In this document: one piece after another, positions 8,570 through 17,396 of the stretch | How positions within the stretch are numbered: the first letter of the stretch is position 1 | How the letters are laid out: each line of letters begins with the position of its first letter | The notes under the pieces: model-generated | What the model saw: only the letters and a program-made list of their open reading frames with translations | What the model was told of the DNA's origin: nothing | Databases searched by the model: none | Position numbers and translations under genes: made by a program | Source of the DNA: Caldilineaceae bacterium | GTDB lineage: Bacteria > Chloroflexota > Anaerolineae > Caldilineales > Caldilineaceae | NCBI GenBank assembly: GCA_022827195.1 | Contig: JAJDTL010000004.1 | Span: 186,001 to 250,000, forward strand | Direction: 5' to 3' | Length of the DNA stretch: 64,000 nucleotides

Positions 8570-9493
8570 CTATTCGATCACCATGCGGGGGTCAAACGCG
8601 TCGCGCAGCGCGTCGCCGATAAAGTTTACGCTCAGCGCGGTGACGACGATCATCATGCCCGGCGGAATCCAGAGCCAGGGCCGCTGCTCCAGGATGCGCA
8701 GCGTGCGCGCGTGAAACAGCATGCTGCCCCAGCTGGCCGTCGGTTCATTGACCCCTAGGCCGAGGAAACTCAGGCTTGCCTCCGTCAGAATTGCGCCGAT
8801 GACGAGAAAGGTCATCTGCACAAGGACGGGGCCGACCGCGTTGGGCAGAATATGACGGAAGATTATGAAATTCGGCTTCGCGCCCAGCGCCCGCGAGGCC
8901 AACACATAGTCCATTTCGCGCAGGCTGAGAAACTGGCCGCGCACCAGGCGCGCCAGGCTCGGCCACCAGAACAGCCCGATCACGAGGATCGTGTTCTGGA
9001 TCCCAGGTTCCAGCATCGCCACCAGCACCGTAACGATGATCAGGGTCGGAAAACACATGAATGCGTCCGTAACGCGGCTGAGGAAGCCGTCGACCACCCC
9101 GCCGTGGTAGCCCATGAAGGCGCCGAGCACGGTCCCCAAGACGGTCACAAACGCCGCCGAAGCGAAGCCGACCAGCAGCGAGATACGTGCGCCGTAGATG
9201 ATGCGGCTCAAGACATCGCGTCCCGTCTGATCGGTGCCCAACCAGTGGGCCAGCGAGGGCGGGTCTTCCTTTTCGCGCAGGTTAATCTTGTTCGGTTCAT
9301 ACTGGGCCACGGTCGGCGCGAAGACGGCGATGATAATCAAGAAGACGATTGTGACCAGTCCGGCGAGCGCCAGCTTGTGCCGCCGGAATCGCCGCCACGC
9401 GTAACCCGTCGGCGTGATCGGCGCGCGCCGCCGCTTCAGGTCGCCGGCTGCGTTCGTTCCACCGCTAGCGGTGTCGGTCGACTCTTTGATCAT
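8570..9493 (-). CDS. ABC transporter permease, DppC/OppC type
   Basis: 307 residues with an N-terminal cytoplasmic extension, a first membrane helix (LALAGLVTIVFLIIIAVF), the OppC N-terminal domain sequence HWLGTDQTGRDVLSRIIYGARISL, and the EAA loop that contacts the ATPase (RALGAKPNFIIFRHILPNA). It forms the membrane channel with the DppB-type partner 55 nt upstream, importing peptides, opines, nickel or oligosaccharides depending on the binding protein. No DppD/DppF ATPase gene lies within the window, so the ATPases must be encoded elsewhere or shared. Confidence 0.93.
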   Translation of the reverse strand: MIKESTDTASGGTNAAGDLKRRRAPITPTGYAWRRFRRHKLALAGLVTIVFLIIIAVFAPTVAQYEPNKINLREKEDPPSLAHWLGTDQTGRDVLSRIIYGARISLLVGFASAAFVTVLGTVLGAFMGYHGGVVDGFLSRVTDAFMCFPTLIIVTVLVAMLEPGIQNTILVIGLFWWPSLARLVRGQFLSLREMDYVLASRALGAKPNFIIFRHILPNAVGPVLVQMTFLVIGAILTEASLSFLGLGVNEPTASWGSMLFHARTLRILEQRPWLWIPPGMMIVVTALSVNFIGDALRDAFDPRMVIE

Positions 9494-9548
9494 CGTCCTG
9501 TCTACTTGATCGCCTTCGTACGGTTCGGCACAAAACTGTTCGGAACAG

Positions 9549-10517
9549 CTATGTATAACGAATGCGCGGGTCGATGAAGGCGTAGGCGATGTCGGTGATC
9601 AGATTGCTGAGCAGAACGGTAACCGAAATAAAGAGGTTCATGCCCAGGATCAGCGGATAGTCGCGCGTCATCACCCCTTGCAGCATCAGCACGCCCAACC
9701 CCGGCCAGCGGAAGACCGTCTCCACGATCAGCGCACCGCTGAACAGCCAGGCCACGCTCAACCCGACGCGCGTGACGATCGGGATCAGCGCATTGCGCAG
9801 AATGTGGCGGAAGATGATCGTCGGCACGTGCAGACCCTTTGCCTTCGCCACCGTCGCAAAGTCCGACTGCATTACGTCCAGCATGCTCGCCCGCGTGAAG
9901 CGCACGTACTCGGCCAAGTTCCCCATCGTCAGCACGAAGGCCGGCAGGATCACATGCTTCAGATTGTCGAGAAGGGAAAACTTCTCGATGCCCACCGTGC
10001 GGAATCCGCCCGCCGGCAGCCAGTCGAGATGAATCGCGAACAGAAAAATCGTCAACAGCGCGAAAAAGAAGGCCGGTACGCACACCCACGTGAAGCTCAG
10101 CGCCATCAGAATATAATCGAGGAACGAGTACTGGTGCAGCGCCGAATACACGCCCAGCGTAACGCCGATCACGATCGCCATGATCGTCGAAATCACCATC
10201 AACTCGAGCGTCGCCGGCAGGCGGTCGCGTATCTCCTGCACAACCGGCCTGCTCGTCGTCACCGATGCGCCGAGATTCCCGCGCGCCACCTGCCCCAGCC
10301 AGATCAGATACCGGACCGGCGGCGGCCTGTCCAGCCCGAACGTCTTGCGCAGCTCCGCAACATACTCCTCGGTCGGCGCAACCACCCCGCGCGCCGGCGC
10401 CAGCATCGCCGCCAGCGGATCGCCCGGCGCCAGCTCTAGCAGAACGAAGATAATTGCCGTGATCAGCACGAGCACAGGCACGCTGATCGCCAGGCGTCGC
10501 AGAATATACTCACTCAC
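9549..10517 (-). CDS. ABC transporter permease, DppB/OppB type
   Basis: 322 residues, six predicted membrane helices, beginning with the family-typical N-terminus (YILRRLAISVPVLVLITAII) and carrying LGLDRPPPVRYLIWLGQVARG and the EAA loop (AKGLHVPTIIFRHILRNALIP). The start is GTG 10517. It pairs with the DppC-type permease downstream. The binding-protein gene lies upstream, separated by about 240 nt, as is common when the lipoprotein is expressed at a higher level. Confidence 0.93.
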   Translation of the reverse strand: MSEYILRRLAISVPVLVLITAIIFVLLELAPGDPLAAMLAPARGVVAPTEEYVAELRKTFGLDRPPPVRYLIWLGQVARGNLGASVTTSRPVVQEIRDRLPATLELMVISTIMAIVIGVTLGVYSALHQYSFLDYILMALSFTWVCVPAFFFALLTIFLFAIHLDWLPAGGFRTVGIEKFSLLDNLKHVILPAFVLTMGNLAEYVRFTRASMLDVMQSDFATVAKAKGLHVPTIIFRHILRNALIPIVTRVGLSVAWLFSGALIVETVFRWPGLGVLMLQGVMTRDYPLILGMNLFISVTVLLSNLITDIAYAFIDPRIRYT

Positions 10518-10755
10518 TTCCGCTGCCCTCAGTCATACGCAAACGGGGTTGGCGCGCTTCGTGGAATCCAAGGACCGGCACTGCCTTCGAAAGTGACGCG
10601 GCCGTAACCGCAGCCGGTCGCGGTCGGTGTGGGATACGTCGGTTCAACGACGAACTTAGGATTGCGGCATCAAGTCCGGCGGTCCCGCGCAACCATTCGT
10701 ACCTCGCCAGTTGCACGAAACCGCCGGAATGAATGTTAAACTGAGCCGTCGGCGG

Positions 10756-12417
10756 CTACTCCTCGATCCACCAGAGATGGATGTCCTTCTCGAACTGACG
10801 GCGCCAGATGTAGAGGCCGTCCGACTCGATGTGCACCCTGTTGTTGTAGACGATGCCGGCCGGTTTGCTGAACAGCCACACGAAGGGCAGGTCCTCGTTG
10901 AGAATGTCCTGCGCCTCGTAGTAGGCGTCCGTGCGCGCCCCCTCATCGGTCGTCGTCTTGGCCATCTGGAACAGTTCGTCAAAACGCTCGTTGCAGTAGT
11001 GCGTCCCGTTCCAGCCCGCCGGGTACTCGTATTCGCAGCCGGAGACCTGGATGAAGTTGTCCGGGCTGCCGAAGAGCGACTGCGCGCCCATCTCGATGTC
11101 AGCGGTGTCGGTCAGGTACCAGTCCTGCTCGTCAACCGACCAGTCGCCGTAGCGGATGCGCGACTTGATTCCCACGTCGGCCAGGTAGGCTTGGATGGCC
11201 GTCATCATCTCATGCGCCCAGGCCTGCTGGTAGTAGTAGAAGATGTAGAGCTCGCGTTCCGGGTCCCAGCCTCCCTCTTCGAGCAGCTGGCGCGAGAGTT
11301 CCGGATCGTAGTTCCAGTGCTCCAGGTTGGGCTTCATGTAGGGGCCGCCGGGGATGAAGGAGTCGATCATCATGACCTGTTCTTTGAAGATCTCCTCCAG
11401 GATCGCGTCGCGATCGATCGCGTGCGCCACCGCCTGGCGGAACTGCAGGTTCAGCTCCGGCTTGGTCTGCTTGATCGCCATGAACATCGGCAGCGATACG
11501 CCGCCCGCGCCGCCGGCGAACAGGTGTGGCATCGCATTCAGATGCTCGACCTCCTGCGGGCTCATCTCGCCCATCGGCCCGTCCACCTCGCCCGCCTCCA
11601 ACGCAGTGATGTGCGCGTCTCGGCTGCCGCGCACCATCAGGACCGTCTCAATGTATGGCTTGCCCTTGAAGTAGTCGTCATTGCGTGTGAACTCGACAAA
11701 CTCGCCGGGCACTTCGCGTGCGTACTTGAAAGGCCCGCTGCCAATCCTCTGGTCAACCCAGAACTGATGGTTGCGCAGCTCGCCGCGCGGCACGTCGCCG
11801 AGGATGTGCTTCGGCCAGATCGAGACGTCGGGCAGCACCGACGGGAAGAATGCGTTGGGTCGCTGCAACGTGATCTGAAGTGTATGGTCGTCAACGACCT
11901 GCACACCCTCAAGTGTATCGATCTCGCCGGCCTGGTACGCCTCGAAGCCGACAATGTCGCTCAGCTTCTGGCCCCAGATCGACTGCGCCTCCGGATCGGT
12001 CACCGTGTTGTAGCTCCACGCGATGTCCTCGGCCGTCAGCGCCTCGCCGTCGTGCCAGCGCACATTCTGGTGAATGCGGAAGGTGTAGGTCAGGCCGTCA
12101 TCCGATATATCCCAGCTCTCCGCCAGGTCGCCGACGATTTCGCCGGTGCTCGGCACCAGCTTCGTCATCGTGTTGGCGTCCACCGCGTCGAACGCGATCG
12201 ATACCTCCCACGAATAGTAGGTCGGGCTGGTCTCGCTCAGGAGCAGGCGCAGCGTTCCACCGTATTGCGGACCGCTCGCGGCCTCCTCCTCCGCGGCCGG
12301 CTCCTCCTCCGCCATCGCCTCGCCCCCGCCCGTATCCGCCGGAGCCGCGCCCGCGCACGCTGCAACCAGTACGCTCAGCGCCAGTAAAATGCTCAACAAC
12401 CAGCTGTACTTCCTCAT
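10756..12417 (-). CDS. Peptide/opine-type ABC transporter substrate-binding lipoprotein (SBP family 5)
   Basis: 553 residues. The first 21 residues form a lipoprotein signal ending in the lipobox L-V-A-A-C, followed by an acidic Glu/Ala linker and then the family 5 binding fold (GGTLRLLLSETSP, TYTFRIHQNVRWHDGEALTAEDI, KYAREVPGEFVEFTRND). The true start is ATG 12417: GAGGAGGAG precedes it, and the signal peptide begins there; an in-frame extension upstream to 12699 is non-signal sequence inside the next gene. After lipidation it would sit on the outer face of the membrane and deliver ligand to the DppBC-type permeases. The ligand is unknown. Confidence 0.94.
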   Translation of the reverse strand: MRKYSWLLSILLALSVLVAACAGAAPADTGGGEAMAEEEPAAEEEAASGPQYGGTLRLLLSETSPTYYSWEVSIAFDAVDANTMTKLVPSTGEIVGDLAESWDISDDGLTYTFRIHQNVRWHDGEALTAEDIAWSYNTVTDPEAQSIWGQKLSDIVGFEAYQAGEIDTLEGVQVVDDHTLQITLQRPNAFFPSVLPDVSIWPKHILGDVPRGELRNHQFWVDQRIGSGPFKYAREVPGEFVEFTRNDDYFKGKPYIETVLMVRGSRDAHITALEAGEVDGPMGEMSPQEVEHLNAMPHLFAGGAGGVSLPMFMAIKQTKPELNLQFRQAVAHAIDRDAILEEIFKEQVMMIDSFIPGGPYMKPNLEHWNYDPELSRQLLEEGGWDPERELYIFYYYQQAWAHEMMTAIQAYLADVGIKSRIRYGDWSVDEQDWYLTDTADIEMGAQSLFGSPDNFIQVSGCEYEYPAGWNGTHYCNERFDELFQMAKTTTDEGARTDAYYEAQDILNEDLPFVWLFSKPAGIVYNNRVHIESDGLYIWRRQFEKDIHLWWIEE

Positions 12418-12496
12418 AGGGTTCTCCTCCTCGATGAAATGAATCGGAAATCCGTACAAACCGTTAGAAATTACCGGGGCGCAGTCCGCCCCCAGG

Positions 12497-13915
12497 CTAT
12501 TCGGCAAAGACAAAAGAGTAGAGCTTGGTGCGGTCCATGTGAAACTGCACGACAACCGGCCGCCCTTGCAGCGAGCTGACATCGCCGCTGCCGCTCCACG
12601 TAACCGTGTGGCGCAGGCTGTCGCCGTCGAAGGCGTCGGCCTCCGCCCGGCTGAAACCGGGAATCGCCCGCCCCTCCTCGTCAAGGATTTCAACCGCAAT
12701 CGAGCCGAGACTCGCGTCCGCGTTGATCACCAGCCGCCCGCCCGCCATCGTCAGCGCCTTCGTCGTCAGCGCACCTTCGCCCGCGTCCATCGACACGAAG
12801 CCGTCCAACCGCAGCGTCGCCATGCAGACCACGCCGCCCTGCGGCTCAGCGCGCCGCGTCGCCCAGTGCAGCCCGCTGAAGCCGGCATAATAGAAGCGGA
12901 TCTCATCGCCTACGACCAGCGGATGCTGGAAAATATAGACCATGCCTTTGTCATACTCGTCCGGCCCCGTCGGAATGAACGTCTGCCGGTCCCCCGCCCG
13001 CATCCACGTCCGGTTGTCGCGGCTGAAGCTCAGTTGGATGTCGATCGTATCCATCCACGGCGGGCCCGTCGTGATCTTCTCCTCCATCCCCGGCAGCACG
13101 TGGTAGGCGGCGATGAAGCCGAAATAGACGTCCTCGTACGGCATCCACTCCATGTTGTAGAATTGCCGCGTCCAGGGCGGGTCCTCGTCGTCCGGCGCCA
13201 TGATGATCCCGTACGGCGTCCAGCTGATGAAGTCCTCGCTCTCGCTCTGCAGCACCACCCGCGTTCCCAGCCCGCGCGGCCCGCCGTAACCGTAGCCGTC
13301 GGCGAACTCCATTTGCTCCCAGTGCCGGCTGTGCGCCACGTAGCGCCCCAGCCGCGGCTCCCACATCACCGAATGCGGGCTGTCGCTGATCTTCGCTACC
13401 CGCACGTCCGGTTCCGGCGTCCAGCGAAGACCGTCCGGCGAAAACGCCACGCCCACGCCGTCGCCACAGTTGTAGATCATTTTGTAGCGCCGGCTGCCTT
13501 CCTCCGCCGTCGGGTCCTTGTATATGCCGGCCGTCACATTCCGCTTGCCGCGATGGAAAACGTAGTTATTCTCGCGCGAGCCGCGGAACTCCATGATCCC
13601 CAGGTTGGGGCGCTCCCAGTGGATGCCATCCACCGAGGTGGCGTACGCGATCACGTTGAACGACCACGGATAGTCGGCGCACTCATACCACATCTTGAAG
13701 ATGCGCTCATCCTCGTCGTACATCACCGTACCCATGACGATGACGTGCTCGTCGCCCCCGACCTGTTGCGGCGGCGCCAGCTCGATGATTGGATTGTCGT
13801 GGTACTTAGTCGGCTGATTCAGCGTGCGGAAGACGTTCTGCCGTTCGCCTATGATGTGGTCGTCGGCGAACAGCTGCTTGCGGGTCCCAACATCAATTGG
13901 CGATGCGCCGGACAT
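12497..13915 (-). CDS. Five-bladed beta-propeller glycosidase-like protein (copy 1)
   Basis: 472 residues. It begins KQLFADDHIIGERQNVFRTL and carries repeated propeller-strand motifs such as MYDEDERIFKMWYECADYP, WERPNLGIMEFRGSRENN and YFGFIAAYHV, resembling the GH32/GH43-like propeller fold. A C-terminal beta-sandwich of roughly 100 residues contains IPGFSRAEADAFDGDSL. No characterised family can be assigned with certainty; hydrolysis or binding of a glycoside is inference. ATG 13915 is preferred to GTG 13921 for its spacing from GGGGAA. No signal peptide is seen, so it probably acts in the cytoplasm on imported substrate. Related copies lie at 17397 and 19874. Confidence 0.72.
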   Translation of the reverse strand: MSGASPIDVGTRKQLFADDHIIGERQNVFRTLNQPTKYHDNPIIELAPPQQVGGDEHVIVMGTVMYDEDERIFKMWYECADYPWSFNVIAYATSVDGIHWERPNLGIMEFRGSRENNYVFHRGKRNVTAGIYKDPTAEEGSRRYKMIYNCGDGVGVAFSPDGLRWTPEPDVRVAKISDSPHSVMWEPRLGRYVAHSRHWEQMEFADGYGYGGPRGLGTRVVLQSESEDFISWTPYGIIMAPDDEDPPWTRQFYNMEWMPYEDVYFGFIAAYHVLPGMEEKITTGPPWMDTIDIQLSFSRDNRTWMRAGDRQTFIPTGPDEYDKGMVYIFQHPLVVGDEIRFYYAGFSGLHWATRRAEPQGGVVCMATLRLDGFVSMDAGEGALTTKALTMAGGRLVINADASLGSIAVEILDEEGRAIPGFSRAEADAFDGDSLRHTVTWSGSGDVSSLQGRPVVVQFHMDRTKLYSFVFAE

Positions 13916-13986
13916 ATCCACTTCCCCGTTCCTGGATCGATGGAAACTGTCTTTTTCTCATGTTCGGGCTCGGATTCCTGACTGAC

Positions 13987-14766
13987 TCAAACAGCATACG
14001 GCACGTTCGAGGCCTCGCCCTGGATCAGCAGCAAATCCGACCTGTAGCCTTCGATCGCGCCCAGGTCGATCAGGCACTTCGAATTCGACGGGATGTAGCG
14101 CATCGCATGCGCGCGGCGCCGGTCCTGTGTCTCGTTGGCCGCCGACGCGTGCAGCGAAAGACTGTGCAGAAAGATGCAGCCACCCGCATTCACCGGCACA
14201 GTCACCTCCTGCGCCAGGATGTCATCGGTTTCCAGCTTATCGACACAGTCGGCTGGCACCATGCCCAGCTTGTGGCTGCCGACGACCATCTGCAGCGCGC
14301 CGTTCTCCAGCGTCACGTCGTCCAGCGCCACCCAGGCCGTCACCCACGCCTGTGGGATCAGCCACGGCCACGACGTCGCGTCCTGGTGATACTCCTTGGC
14401 CGAACCGTGCACCGGCGGCTTCATGAACATCTCGTCTGCCAGCAGTTTCAGGTCCCGCGTCTCCAGGAGTTCCTCAACCACCGCCAGGATTTTCGGATGC
14501 TTCGCCAGCGACAGGTAGACGTCGTCGTACCAGGCCAGGAACTCCAGCTTGCGCAGCCTCTCCATCCCGCTCGGCCCACCCTCCTCCTCGGCCTGGATCC
14601 CAGGCTCCTCGCGCAGCCATTCTGGCGGAACATGCTTGAGCTTTCCCGACCCGATCTCGTGCGCACGCACGCGCAGCGCCTCGACCTCCGCCTCCGTCAG
14701 CAGCTCCTCCACCAACAGGAAGCCGTCCCGCTCGTACGCCATCTTCTGCGAGTGTGTGAGTGACAT
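13987..14766 (-). CDS. Phytanoyl-CoA dioxygenase (PhyH) family oxygenase
   Basis: 259 residues. Iron ligands are H127 and D129 (EYHQDATSW) and distal H206 (LSLHASAANET), followed by an Arg cluster (RRRAHAMRY) that supplies the 2-oxoglutarate salt bridge. The N-terminal MAYERDGFLLVEELLTEAEVEAL is the usual PhyH start. The gene precedes the propeller protein by about 70 nt on the same strand. The same pairing recurs at 17.4-19.8 kb on the other strand, which suggests that oxygenase and propeller protein act in one pathway. Confidence 0.88.
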   Translation of the reverse strand: MSLTHSQKMAYERDGFLLVEELLTEAEVEALRVRAHEIGSGKLKHVPPEWLREEPGIQAEEEGGPSGMERLRKLEFLAWYDDVYLSLAKHPKILAVVEELLETRDLKLLADEMFMKPPVHGSAKEYHQDATSWPWLIPQAWVTAWVALDDVTLENGALQMVVGSHKLGMVPADCVDKLETDDILAQEVTVPVNAGGCIFLHSLSLHASAANETQDRRRAHAMRYIPSNSKCLIDLGAIEGYRSDLLLIQGEASNVPYAV

Positions 14767-15008
14767 CCTTCATTCTCTCTTTGGGAGTCGGTTTCCGGTT
14801 CAATCATGGAAATGCGGGCAGCTTCTGGCAAAGCGCCCGTTGCCTGCTCAGGGGCAATACGTCTGGCAACGCCGGAATCATAGTCAATCGCCGCCCATTC
14901 GTCAAACCGCCGAAATTCTCCACTTCTTGGGGAGACTCCCAAAGTCGGCATAGAGATTCTGATACTTCGGTCAGAAACGGAGCCATGCCCGGACCCCGCA
15001 GTTCCTGG

Positions 15009-15029
15009 CCACTGGCCACTGACCACTGT
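15009..15029 (+). repeat. Tandem heptamer CCACTGN x3
   Basis: Three adjacent heptamers CCACTGG, CCACTGA, CCACTGT. Other triple heptamers of different sequence lie in the spacer near 55.8-56.1 kb. Confidence 0.7.
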
Positions 15030-15047
15030 CCTCTGCCCTTGGACGAT

Positions 15048-15107
15048 CGGGCCGTTCTGACCCTTCCTTGTGCTGGGGGACTCTCCCCGCAACGCCCTTC
15101 TGACACC
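15048..15107 (+). repeat. Dispersed 60-nt hairpin repeat, copy A
   Basis: Matches 55861-55920 at 54 of 60 positions without gaps, in the same orientation. The core can fold as TGC-T-GGGGG / CTCCCCGCA with one mismatch and one wobble. Confidence 0.75.
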
Positions 15108-15430
15108 GCGCCGCCTACCGCGTGTAGTTTCCATTGTAGCCCGGCGCAACCAGAGGCCTATCGCGCCGCTCCCAATGCAACTACCGCCGCGGCCATGGTA
15201 GGGACATATCTTTCGCCTGCTCCAGTGCCTTCCCAAAAGCCGGCACACATTTTAAGCCTTCTCTGCCATGAATTCCCAGTCAGACGATTCCCCCAAATTT
15301 TTGACCGCACACCTGTCCCGCCCGTAGTTGCCTCTCCTGCCCGCATCCTCTAAAATATCGCTGACCCCCCTTGACGTTCAGTTCGGGAGCAGTACCATCT
15401 GAACGTTCGCCGGCCTCTGCCTCCGCTAAG

Positions 15431-15562
15431 ATGAACACTCCAATTGTCGTTGAGTCTTCCATAGTCCTCGAGTCGCTTTCTCAAGGCATTGCGGTGTACA
15501 TTCGTCAGGGCGCTGGAACTTCCGAAGACGCGGCGAGGCTTAGCCTGGAGGTCGAACTGTGA
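15431..15562 (+). CDS. Small ORF (43 aa) coupled to the downstream ATPase gene
   Basis: Possible small protein starting MNTPIVVESSIVLESL. Its TGA overlaps the GTG start of the ATPase gene as GTGA, the arrangement expected for translational coupling. An in-frame longer version begins at 15371. No strong ribosome-binding site is visible upstream, and no family is recognised, so the frame may instead be an accident of the leader. It is listed because small antitoxin-like or sensor proteins often precede ATPase-nuclease modules. Confidence 0.3.
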   Translation: MNTPIVVESSIVLESLSQGIAVYIRQGAGTSEDAARLSLEVEL

Positions 15563-16884
15563 ATATTACGCAATTCACTATCGAGGAGGTCCGCTGTTTC
15601 GCCGAACGCCAGACGTTTGAAATCCGGCCTCTGACCTTCCTTGTCGGCGAGAACAGCACTGGCAAGACGACTGCTCTGGCCTGTTTTCATGTTTTGGCGG
15701 ATTTTATTGACAAGGGCGAAGTCAACTTTAACCCTCGTTCATACTCTATGGGTACTTTTGGGGACATTGTCAGGAGGAGCAGGAAGTCTGACAAGAGTTT
15801 TCTCCTCGGGTTCTCGATTGACGTCGAAGGTGAAAGCGTTGGTCTCTCAGCCGAGTTCATCGAAAAAGCAAATGGAATTGAACCTGTCATAGGGGCAACT
15901 GCCATAGGTTTCGACGACGGTGACATCTGCATTGAGATTAGACAGTCTTCGCGAAGGGAAAGTGAATTAGCTTTGAGAAAGGCAAAGACCTATACCTTCA
16001 ATGTCATCTATGCGTCGTTCCCTCCTGGGGCATTCAGACCGTTTTTCCTTCTGCAAAGTTTCGCCTTAGGAAGCAATGCGGACGACATGGACCAAGAGAT
16101 GGCACTGACAAAGTTTACGAGGGAGAAACTTGACAGCAACTCGAGCCTCTTTCGGCTCGGAGTCAGCGGCAACCTGATCGCGCTGAGCACGGCTCCGGTA
16201 AGGTCCAAGCCGAGACGCACTTACGATCCCGTTAGCGAACTCTTGGATCCAGAAGGTAGCAATGTTCCAACCTTTCTACTGAACTTAGCTGTCTCGAACA
16301 CGGCGGAATGGGAGAAACTGAGTCAGCAGCTTGCAGCATTCGGCAAGAGTTCAGGACTCTTTAGCAAGGTAAGTGTGAAGAACCTAGGAGATACCAAGAG
16401 CGGCCCGTTTCAGTTAAAGGTCAAAGTGAGAGGCCCGACGGTAAGTTTTTCCGATGTTGGGTACGGTGTAAGCCAGATTTTTCCGATTCTGGTTAATGTG
16501 CTGGCCGAATCGCTAGTGCGAGCCCGTTCGGATGCAAATACAATGCCAACCTACCACCTGATGCAACAGCCAGAAGTGCATTTGCACCCAAAGGCGCAAG
16601 CGGAGTTTTCGTCTCTGTTGGTTCGGTTGGCAAACCAAGGCGGTCAGGCGTTCCTAGTGGAGACACACAGCGACTACATGGTTGACCGCGCCCGAATCGA
16701 AATCATGAGAGGCAACATCAGCAAGGACGACGTTTCTTTGATTTACCTGGAACCAAAGAGGAATGTCGTCAATGCACACAACATTTCATTCGACGAGATG
16801 GGAAACATGATAGGTGTTCCCCCCAGATTCAGAGACTTTTTCCTGAAAGAGTCCAGCCGGCTGATGGGCTTTGAGGACGAATAG
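15559..16884 (+). CDS. AAA/ABC-type ATPase, OLD/RecF-like (DUF3696-like C-terminus)
   Basis: 441 residues. The P-loop is FLVGENSTGKTTAL (G30-T37). The ABC-type signature region reads SFSDVGYGVSQIFPIL, Walker B is LMQQPEVHLHP (Gln-Gln where related proteins have Glu-Gln), and the switch His follows in FLVETHSDYMVDRARI. This arrangement belongs to the overcoming-lysogenization-defect/RecF-like ATPases used in several antiphage systems. The start is GTG 15559 with GGAGGT 6 nt upstream. The next gene, a PIN nuclease, starts on the base after its stop. Base composition is visibly more AT-rich than the flanking PhyH and propeller genes, suggesting acquisition. Probably an energy-using sensor controlling the nuclease; this is inference. 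Confidence 0.85.
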   Translation: MNITQFTIEEVRCFAERQTFEIRPLTFLVGENSTGKTTALACFHVLADFIDKGEVNFNPRSYSMGTFGDIVRRSRKSDKSFLLGFSIDVEGESVGLSAEFIEKANGIEPVIGATAIGFDDGDICIEIRQSSRRESELALRKAKTYTFNVIYASFPPGAFRPFFLLQSFALGSNADDMDQEMALTKFTREKLDSNSSLFRLGVSGNLIALSTAPVRSKPRRTYDPVSELLDPEGSNVPTFLLNLAVSNTAEWEKLSQQLAAFGKSSGLFSKVSVKNLGDTKSGPFQLKVKVRGPTVSFSDVGYGVSQIFPILVNVLAESLVRARSDANTMPTYHLMQQPEVHLHPKAQAEFSSLLVRLANQGGQAFLVETHSDYMVDRARIEIMRGNISKDDVSLIYLEPKRNVVNAHNISFDEMGNMIGVPPRFRDFFLKESSRLMGFEDE

Positions 16885-17298
16885 ATGTGCATAATTCTTG
16901 ATGCCAATCTCTTCGGCAAGTTCGACGATCCGCAAAACGAGGATATGAGGCCGGTGCACCGTTGGCTAAGTAGACAGTATGGCAAAATCGTCTATTCGGA
17001 TACTTCAAGACTTAGGGCCGAATGGATGAGAGGAGGCAATGTCCTGCTGGAAAGATTGCGGCAGGATGGCAGTCTCAAACTGGTGTCACGTGCAGATGTT
17101 GAGCAAATCGAGCGCTCGCTGGAGGGACACATACAGTCGGACGATGAACACATCGTCGCCCTCGCTCTCGTTGCGGATGTAAGAGTCTTGGTTTCGAATG
17201 ACAAAGCGTTGCACCAGGATTTCAAGAGCATCGTTCGCGGCAAGGTATATCAGACCAAATCGCATGCTCGCCTCCTAAGAAGAGACACCTGTCCATGA
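16885..17298 (+). CDS. PIN-domain nuclease, partner of the upstream ATPase
   Basis: 137 residues. PIN domains are metal-dependent RNases or DNases with four acidic residues. Here the likely set is D6 (CIILDANLF), E46 (RLRAEWMRG), D87 (QSDDEHIVALAL) and D106 (LVSNDKALHQDF). The gene starts at ATG 16885 immediately after the ATPase TAG, with GAGG upstream, so the two are co-translated. It is not a standard VapBC pair, since no VapB-like antitoxin is adjacent. It most likely acts as the effector of the ATPase module. Confidence 0.8.
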   Translation: MCIILDANLFGKFDDPQNEDMRPVHRWLSRQYGKIVYSDTSRLRAEWMRGGNVLLERLRQDGSLKLVSRADVEQIERSLEGHIQSDDEHIVALALVADVRVLVSNDKALHQDFKSIVRGKVYQTKSHARLLRRDTCP

Positions 17299-17396
17299 AT
17301 GACTTGGATAAGGCGAAGAAAGTAAGGAATCAACTACCGGTTTGAGTTTGAACCGCCTCAAACCGGTCACTCCAACGGAGCCAGGAATCCACCGAC

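Larger units (their letters stand above)
14767..15430. other. Intergenic region with short repeats, no gene recognised
   Basis: About 660 nt between the minus-strand PhyH gene and the plus-strand ATPase islet. It contains a triple heptamer (15009-15029) and a 60-nt hairpin repeat (15048-15107) that recurs near 55.9 kb. No open frame here resembles a known protein. Confidence 0.55.

Noticed and set aside
12418..12699. N-terminal extension of the binding lipoprotein
   Set aside because: It runs through the propeller gene's 3' end; the signal peptide and strong ribosome-binding site fix the start at 12417.
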